DNA of 64,000 nucleotides from an uncultured Shimia sp. GTDB lineage: Bacteria > Pseudomonadota > Alphaproteobacteria > Rhodobacterales > Rhodobacteraceae. Made by a program: the position numbers and the translations under genes. Shown here one piece after another: positions 59,291 through 64,000 of this stretch. The stretch spans positions 62,001 through 126,000 of the forward strand of contig NZ_CANLRL010000008.1 of the NCBI RefSeq assembly GCF_947493595.1, written 5' to 3'. Position 1 is the first letter of the stretch. Every line of letters begins with the position of its first letter. A model generated the notes under the pieces. It had not been told where the DNA came from. It saw nothing but the letters and a program-made list of their open reading frames with translations, and ran no database searches.

Positions 59291-60166
59291 ATGTGGAAAA
59301 CCTTTGCCTTGATGTTTGTCGCCATGTCGATGATCCCCGCCGGGGACACCGCCGGCAAACTCATGACCCAGGTCCACGGCACCAGCCCGCTGTTTGTCGC
59401 CTGGTCACGCTTTGTGCTCGGCAGCCTAATTGCCCTGCCACTGCTGCGGCCAGACACCCTGCGTCTGCTCGCCAACTGGCGCATCTGGCTGCGCGCCGCC
59501 CTGCTCACCGGCGGCATCACCTGCATCCAAACCGCATTGCAATCCGCGCCACTGGCGGATGTTTTCGCCGCCTTCTTCATTGGCCCACTGTTTTCCTACC
59601 TGCTGTCCGTCTTGCTGCTTGGCGAAACCGTCACCCGCGCCCGCAGCGCCCTCATGGGCCTGGGTTTCCTTGGCGTGATGCTGGTGGTCCGCCCCAGCTT
59701 TGACATGTCCCCCGGCCTGCTCTGGGCGCTGGCCGCAGGCCTGTTCTACGGCGCCTTCCTCACAGCCTCCCGCTGGCTCGCCCCGATTGCGCGCCCCACC
59801 AGCCTGCTGTTCACACAGCTGTTCCTGGCAGCGGTGATGATGACCCCCTTCTGCCTGGACCAAGTTCCACCAATGACACCAACCCTCGCAGGCCTCACCG
59901 CCACCAGCGCCATCCTCTCGATGGGCGGAAACTTTCTGCTGCTGTTTGCCTACGCCCGCGCCGAAGCCGCCGTACTCGCGCCGTTTGTCTACCTACAACT
60001 GGTCAGCGCAGTGGCGCTTGGCTGGCTGGTCTTTGATGATCTGCCCGACACCTACACCTGGCTCGGCCTCAGCCTCATCATCGGCGCCGGCATCGCCTCC
60101 GCCCTGATGTCGCGGATCAGAACCGGCGTTCCACGCCAATCTGAATCCCCAACACCCGCGAATTAA
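59291..60166 (+). CDS. EamA-family (DMT) membrane transporter, copy 2
   Basis: 291 residues, ten helices. Start MWKTFALMFVAMSMIPAGDT; second-half VLAPFVYLQLVSAVALGWLV with DLPDTYTWLGLSLIIGAGIA. The reading frame extends upstream to 58985, but that part overlaps dacB, so the ATG at 59291 is preferred. Its 3' end overlaps the Slam-like gene by 50 bp, tail to tail. Confidence 0.88.
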   Translation: MWKTFALMFVAMSMIPAGDTAGKLMTQVHGTSPLFVAWSRFVLGSLIALPLLRPDTLRLLANWRIWLRAALLTGGITCIQTALQSAPLADVFAAFFIGPLFSYLLSVLLLGETVTRARSALMGLGFLGVMLVVRPSFDMSPGLLWALAAGLFYGAFLTASRWLAPIARPTSLLFTQLFLAAVMMTPFCLDQVPPMTPTLAGLTATSAILSMGGNFLLLFAYARAEAAVLAPFVYLQLVSAVALGWLVFDDLPDTYTWLGLSLIIGAGIASALMSRIRTGVPRQSESPTPAN

Positions 60167-61394
60167 ACGCCTCCACATCACTTCGCATGCGTTCGGCATC
60201 AATCTGAAAATAGGGCGTGTAGCCGCCAGGCAAAAACGTGTTGGTTTTCTCCAGCCGCAGGCTGCCGCCAATCCCGGTCTCATCCGCGCTGTTCACCCAA
60301 GACGCATGCTGCTCCAGCACATCCCGATGTCGCACATAAAGCCGCGGCGACAAAGTCCAGCCTCGCCCCACATCCACGGAAGAATAAATGCTCCACTTCA
60401 GGCTTTGATACCCCTGACGCCCAACCCACATCTGATCTGCGGTCCGGCGTTCGTAATACAGCTCTGTCCCCACAATGGACCGCCCACCAACTGAGCGCCG
60501 GAACCCGGCCAATGCCGACATAAAGCGCCCATCAAACGCCGAGTTGGCCCGGTTGTCGACAACAGCATAGGACAAACCGCCGTAGGCCGATCCCCCCATC
60601 AGACTACGACGCTCAAACGCCGCTTCAATGCCAAACCGATCCTCATAAGGGTCCCCTGCCGCCCACTGCGTTGAGGCAAAAGGCGCAATCGACGCGGTGG
60701 TCTTCTCAGACAACAGTCGCAAGCCAAACTTGGCCCGAAGTTGCAGGCTGTCATACCGCCGCCCTTCCGCCTCCAGCAGGTCAAACCCTAAGCTGGCAAA
60801 CCCCAGAGAGGTGGTCGTTCCGGCCGCATTGCTGCCCAGCGCACGCCGGAAATTCATCGCTCCGGTGGCGGTCACCGCAGGCAAACGCTCTTCGTCTGCG
60901 CGGGTGATCGAAAACGGCAGCACCCCAAAGGCGGTGTTGGCATTCACAATATCGCTGTCATAGGTCCGCGAGCCACCGGCGGTGGTGAAGCCAATCGACA
61001 GATCCCAGTCAAAGCCGCGTCGCGCATCAATCTGTCGAATGAAGGACAGAACCGTTTTGCGCACGGGTTCGGGTAGATCACCGGACAACACCCGGAAAAA
61101 CTCCTCCCGCGAGCGCGCCCACTGTTGCGCCATAAAATACGCCCGCGCAAGCTCTAGCCGTACGCGGATCAGTTTTGGATCAAGGGCCAGAATATCCTGC
61201 AGAAGCGGTATCGCCGCCTCAGGTTGTCCCGCATCCAGCGCCGCCATGGCCTGATCAAAAGACCGCTCAATTTCCAGGACTGTTGCAGGTGGGGTCGTGG
61301 CTTGAGCCTGTCCTGGCATCATCGCTGCTGCCGCAAACAGAAGCGCAAGCGCCAACAGACAGAAGTGCGGTTTTGTAGACAGTACCTTGGCCAT
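60117..61394 (-). CDS. Slam-like outer-membrane lipoprotein translocon (DUF560)
   Basis: 425 residues. Signal peptide to ~AQA (about residue 32). Residues ~38-125 are TPR-like helices (AMAALDAGQPEAAIPLLQDI, LELARAYFMAQQWARSREEF). Residues ~130-425 alternate aromatic strands (e.g. GGLSYAVVDNRANSAFDGRF, YERRTADQMWVGRQGYQSLK) and the protein ends in Phe (VERRF), as in beta-barrel outer-membrane proteins. This TPR + DUF560 layout is the Slam family, which moves surface lipoproteins across the outer membrane. The neighbour 86 bp upstream encodes a TbpB-like lipoprotein, the expected client. Confidence 0.75.
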   Translation of the reverse strand: MAKVLSTKPHFCLLALALLFAAAAMMPGQAQATTPPATVLEIERSFDQAMAALDAGQPEAAIPLLQDILALDPKLIRVRLELARAYFMAQQWARSREEFFRVLSGDLPEPVRKTVLSFIRQIDARRGFDWDLSIGFTTAGGSRTYDSDIVNANTAFGVLPFSITRADEERLPAVTATGAMNFRRALGSNAAGTTTSLGFASLGFDLLEAEGRRYDSLQLRAKFGLRLLSEKTTASIAPFASTQWAAGDPYEDRFGIEAAFERRSLMGGSAYGGLSYAVVDNRANSAFDGRFMSALAGFRRSVGGRSIVGTELYYERRTADQMWVGRQGYQSLKWSIYSSVDVGRGWTLSPRLYVRHRDVLEQHASWVNSADETGIGGSLRLEKTNTFLPGGYTPYFQIDAERMRSDVEAFNSRVLGIQIGVERRF

Positions 61395-61480
61395 TCTGGT
61401 TACCCCAATGCTGTGCCCTTTTCAGAGCTACCCCCGCTGTCGCGAGGGGCTGTTCGCATTCGCCTTGTAAGACGAATTTC

Positions 61481-62392
61481 TTAATTGCCGCCAAACGCGC
61501 CGGTGTAATTGCCGATTGCACCGTTCATCTCGAAGGTTCCGCCAACTTCCTGCGCTTCGTCGCCGTAGAAAGAGCCGTCCATCGTGCCGGAGCTAGTCGC
61601 GCTAAATGGAACTACGCCATTGATATTCGCAGTGAACCCGTTGCCGTCGACTGTGCCGGTGCCGGCAAAGTCCAGATGTTGTCCACGCCAGGCATTGCCA
61701 CCGGAGAGATTGCGCACATAGGTATTGGTGCTGGCCACGCTCACGCTAGAGAAATCAGACGTTGTCACGCCAACTTGGGATTCCGCCACAAGCGCGCGCC
61801 CATCAGTGGTGACCACCATGCCAACAGAACGGCCGGAGAAGGTTGCAGACCCGCTGCTTGGCATGTCGGCGGTTGCCGTGCGGCTCCCAAAGCTGCCCAC
61901 ACTCACACTGCCGCTAGACGTGCCCACACCGTTGGCCCACATGCCAAAAGTCTGGTGATCAAAATCCAATGCATCCGCATTGCCCATCCAACCGCGTTTT
62001 TCGCCATTGGAAGACCGTGCGGTGATCAGCAATGAATCCATGCCATCGTCAATTCTGTCGCCGTCAGCACCAAATCGCGTGGTGGCGCTGCCATTGTTCA
62101 TCCCCAGGGATTCCAGCTCGCCAACGTTGGTGCCAATTTCCAAGGAACCATTGCGCGCGCTGTCTGGGCTTCCGCCTGTGACATTGCCGTCTCCGTCTGT
62201 CGACATTGACGCAGTGCGGACGCGACCATTCAGAGTGGTGTCACCATGCGCAAGATACAGGCGATCGCCCGCCATATCATTCAGGCGGTCACCCACTTCA
62301 TTTTCCACATAAGATTCGATTGTGCTTTTGCAGCCTGCAATCGACACCAAAGCGCCAACTGCCATCATGGCCTTGATAGATGTGTTCAGCAT
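61481..62392 (-). CDS. TbpB-like surface lipoprotein (probable Slam client)
   Basis: 303 residues. Signal ends at lipobox VSIAGC (Cys21). The mature N-terminal part is Gly/Ser/Thr-rich with no assigned fold. The C-terminal barrel-like end GTMDGSFYGDEAQEVGGTFE then MNGAIGNYTGAFGGN matches the terminal signature of transferrin-binding-protein B-like and other Slam-dependent lipoproteins (GxFYGxxAxEVGGxF..GxFG). Its ligand is unknown; iron, heme, vitamin or a host factor are all possible. Starts with ATG at 62392; weak Shine-Dalgarno sequence. Confidence 0.75.
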   Translation of the reverse strand: MLNTSIKAMMAVGALVSIAGCKSTIESYVENEVGDRLNDMAGDRLYLAHGDTTLNGRVRTASMSTDGDGNVTGGSPDSARNGSLEIGTNVGELESLGMNNGSATTRFGADGDRIDDGMDSLLITARSSNGEKRGWMGNADALDFDHQTFGMWANGVGTSSGSVSVGSFGSRTATADMPSSGSATFSGRSVGMVVTTDGRALVAESQVGVTTSDFSSVSVASTNTYVRNLSGGNAWRGQHLDFAGTGTVDGNGFTANINGVVPFSATSSGTMDGSFYGDEAQEVGGTFEMNGAIGNYTGAFGGN

Positions 62393-62934
62393 TTTCTTGT
62401 ACCCGTAAGAAGTTTATTTCGTTGGTCAGAGAAGAGCGCTGATCTTGATTTGGTTCCCACCGGCTCACTCTTGAGCTTCAACCAAAACTGTTTTCCTTAA
62501 CGGGCGGTTTCGGCATTCCTTACAGGGGATTAACCCTCCGAAACCTCTTAAAAATTGAGCGTTATCCCACATAAATGCAGTCAAAATGCAAAATAGAGAT
62601 CACATATTTTTCTGTGACCGCAACGGCCCAAAATTCACGTTTGATTGCCACAAGCGCCGTGAAATCAAGCGGTTCTCCGGACAAGGGAACAGGCGAGTGA
62701 AATTGACTAAAAAACCGCGTAGGTGACGCACGTTTAGCTTTTGCCAACTAATCGGCTGGCACTTTGCATTTTAGAAAAACTCGACTGCTTCAAATTGAAC
62801 AGAAACGGCACATTCTGGCCATGAATTTTCCCCGCCTCAAACTGAGATTTTGCATGGGGCCCTGACGGAATCACCCCACCGACAGACGGTCAGCCTCTCG
62901 GTTTCCCATCAAAATACGGGAGCCGAGGCGCACC
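62393..62934. other. Regulatory spacer upstream of the TbpB-like gene
   Basis: 542 bp with no gene I trust. It separates the lipoprotein start from the 3' end of the MazG-like gene, so it should contain the lipoprotein promoter. A single TTTTAGAAA at ~62773 recalls half of an iron-control box, but no inverted partner is present. GC is locally lower. Confidence 0.45.
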
Positions 62935-63282
62935 TCAATCAACCTGATCGGGAAGATAGCGGCCCCATTTGGCCGCAAATGCGTCCGCCAAATCGATGCC
63001 TTGCCAATTGGCAAAGACCATCAGGAAGCCAAACAGGTCCGCCGCTTCATCTATCAGGTTTTGACGCGCCTCTGTCAAAGCGACCTCACCCCGCTGCGCC
63101 CCTTGTGTCGCCAGATAGGCCGCCTGCAACTCGCCCAGCTCTTCGGTCATCTTGGCCAGATACCACGCAGCATCCCGATGAATGCCAAACCGCGCGGCAT
63201 AGATGTCAGAGACCGCAGCCGCCTGTCTGGTTAGCGCGCGAACATCACTTTCGTTTAGTGCCAGCACTGGCGCTTGTGTCAT
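62935..63282 (-). CDS. MazG-like pyrophosphohydrolase
   Basis: 115 residues, all-helical. MazG signature E-E-x2-E in MTEELGELQAAYL, then ARQNLIDEAADLFGFLMVFA (E-x2-D), i.e. the Mg2+-binding acidic residues of the family that hydrolyses (d)NTPs to NMP + PPi. The ATG at 63282 is chosen; a TTG at 63306 would add eight residues. It follows ruvB on the same strand. Confidence 0.82.
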   Translation of the reverse strand: MTQAPVLALNESDVRALTRQAAAVSDIYAARFGIHRDAAWYLAKMTEELGELQAAYLATQGAQRGEVALTEARQNLIDEAADLFGFLMVFANWQGIDLADAFAAKWGRYLPDQVD

Positions 63283-63300
63283 GGCGTTAACATCTTCCCT

Positions 63301-63366
63301 GTTCAAAACCGCACCTCCGCAAAACAGTCACAAAACCGACGTGATACCGACGCCCTATTTGCCGTT
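63301..63366. repeat. Dispersed ~66-bp repeat, copy B
   Basis: Matches 31507-31573 (44 of the first 50 positions). Here it sits in the gap between ruvB and the MazG-like gene and overlaps the last codons of ruvB. Confidence 0.7.
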
Positions 63367-64000
63367 GCTTGACGGGGTAAACAGATCGTTCTGGTCCCTT
63401 GGTCGCGGCGCGCTCAGACCTAGATGTGTCCAGGCTTTCTGCGCCAACATCCGCCCGCGCGGGGTGCGCTGGATCAAGCCTTGCTGCAGGAGAAACGGCT
63501 CAATCACTTCTTCAATGGCATCCCGGCTTTCGCTCAGTGCAGCGCTGATTGTGTCGATCCCCACCGGCCCACCAGCGTAGTTTTCGGCAATGAACAGCAG
63601 GTAACGCCGGTCCGCCCCATCAAGGCCAAGGTTATCCACCCCAAGCCGCGTAAGTGCCCCGTCTGCAAGGGATTTTGTGATAACACCGTCGCCTTCAACC
63701 AAGGCAAAATCCACCACCCGCCGCAGCAAGCGTCCGGCAATCCGGGGCGTCCCGCGCGAGCGCCGCGCAATCTCCCGTGCGCCACCATCATGTGCAGGCA
63801 CCCCCAGCTTGTTGGCATTGCGGGTGACAATCTCGTTGAGCTCATCCTCGGTATAGAACTGCAACCGCGTCGGAATCCCAAAACGATCCCGCAATGGCGT
63901 GGTCAACAAACCCAACCGCGTCGTAGCCCCAACCAGCGTAAACGGTTGCAATTCAATCCGAACCGTCCGCGCCGCCGGCCCCTCCCCGATCACCAGATCA
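63355..64000 (-). CDS. ruvB: Holliday junction branch migration helicase RuvB, 3' part
   Basis: The C-terminal ~214 residues are seen; the N-terminus lies beyond the right edge. Visible: [20 protein letters not shown] then [13 protein letters not shown] (sensor 1 and Arg finger region of the AAA+ core), [20 protein letters not shown] (sensor 2), [20 protein letters not shown] and the winged-helix domain with [17 protein letters not shown]. Drives branch migration with RuvA and RuvC. Confidence 0.96.
   Translation of the reverse strand, partial: DLVIGEGPAARTVRIELQPFTLVGATTRLGLLTTPLRDRFGIPTRLQFYTEDELNEIVTRNANKLGVPAHDGGAREIARRSRGTPRIAGRLLRRVVDFALVEGDGVITKSLADGALTRLGVDNLGLDGADRRYLLFIAENYAGGPVGIDTISAALSESRDAIEEVIEPFLLQQGLIQRTPRGRMLAQKAWTHLGLSAPRPRDQNDLFTPSSNGK

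Noticed and set aside
62760-62800. Fur or Irr box before the TbpB-like lipoprotein
   Set aside because: Only a single TTTTAGAAA arm is seen, without a palindromic partner, and it is far from the start.

Overview
The window looks like a chromosomal segment of a marine alphaproteobacterium of the Rhodobacteraceae/Roseobacter group. This is an inference from gene content: a class I lysyl-tRNA synthetase, an NDUFS4-type complex I accessory subunit, a DUF3108 protein, HrpB, MeaB, TRAP and peptide ABC transporters, a PCu(A)C copper chaperone, GC-rich third codon positions, and frequent GTG/TTG starts behind clear Shine-Dalgarno sequences. No rRNA, tRNA or CRISPR array was seen.

Layout. 1-6.9 kb is an accessory edge: the 5' end of a class III nucleotidyl cyclase gene running off the left edge, a decayed tyrosine recombinase, and two adjacent large genes in which different glycosyltransferase-like domains are fused to the same alpha/beta-hydrolase-like C-terminal domain. 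6.9-12 kb holds a convergent response regulator/histidine kinase pair and a VCBS/RTX-like repeat protein. 12.4-16.7 kb has the complex I subunit, uvrB, an 18-bp inverted repeat and an LRR protein. 16.7-21.2 kb is a TRAP transporter operon with an isocitrate lyase/PEP mutase-family enzyme and a divergent Lrp-type regulator. 21.2-29.3 kb is a peptide-uptake operon (binding protein, two permeases, two ATPases, an M24 aminopeptidase) beneath an XRE-cupin regulator. A 27-bp operator-like motif with identical spacing lies upstream of both the regulator and the transporter.

29.4-43.1 kb is mostly small housekeeping and stress genes: lipoprotein, zinc-ribbon protein, a candidate small RNA with its own promoter and terminator, flavin-binding protein, VOC protein, UspA, ABM, LysR, low-molecular-weight phosphatase, sirtuin, copper chaperone, rpmB, two PhlG-like hydrolases, MeaB, DUF3108 and HrpB. 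43.1-52 kb holds a Nudix hydrolase, a Pit phosphate transporter behind a PHO-box-like triple repeat, a ketopantoate reductase-like gene, argF-argD, an EamA transporter, lysS and a TerB-like protein. 52-57.4 kb carries three tandem paralogous PAS-hybrid histidine kinases. 57.4-64 kb has a Tat-type PBP4 (dacB), a DMT transporter, a Slam-like outer-membrane translocon next to a TbpB-like surface lipoprotein, a MazG-like protein and the 3' part of ruvB.

The most system-like units are the Slam/TbpB-like pair, the peptide-uptake regulon with its repeated operator, and the twin glycosyltransferase-hydrolase fusions.
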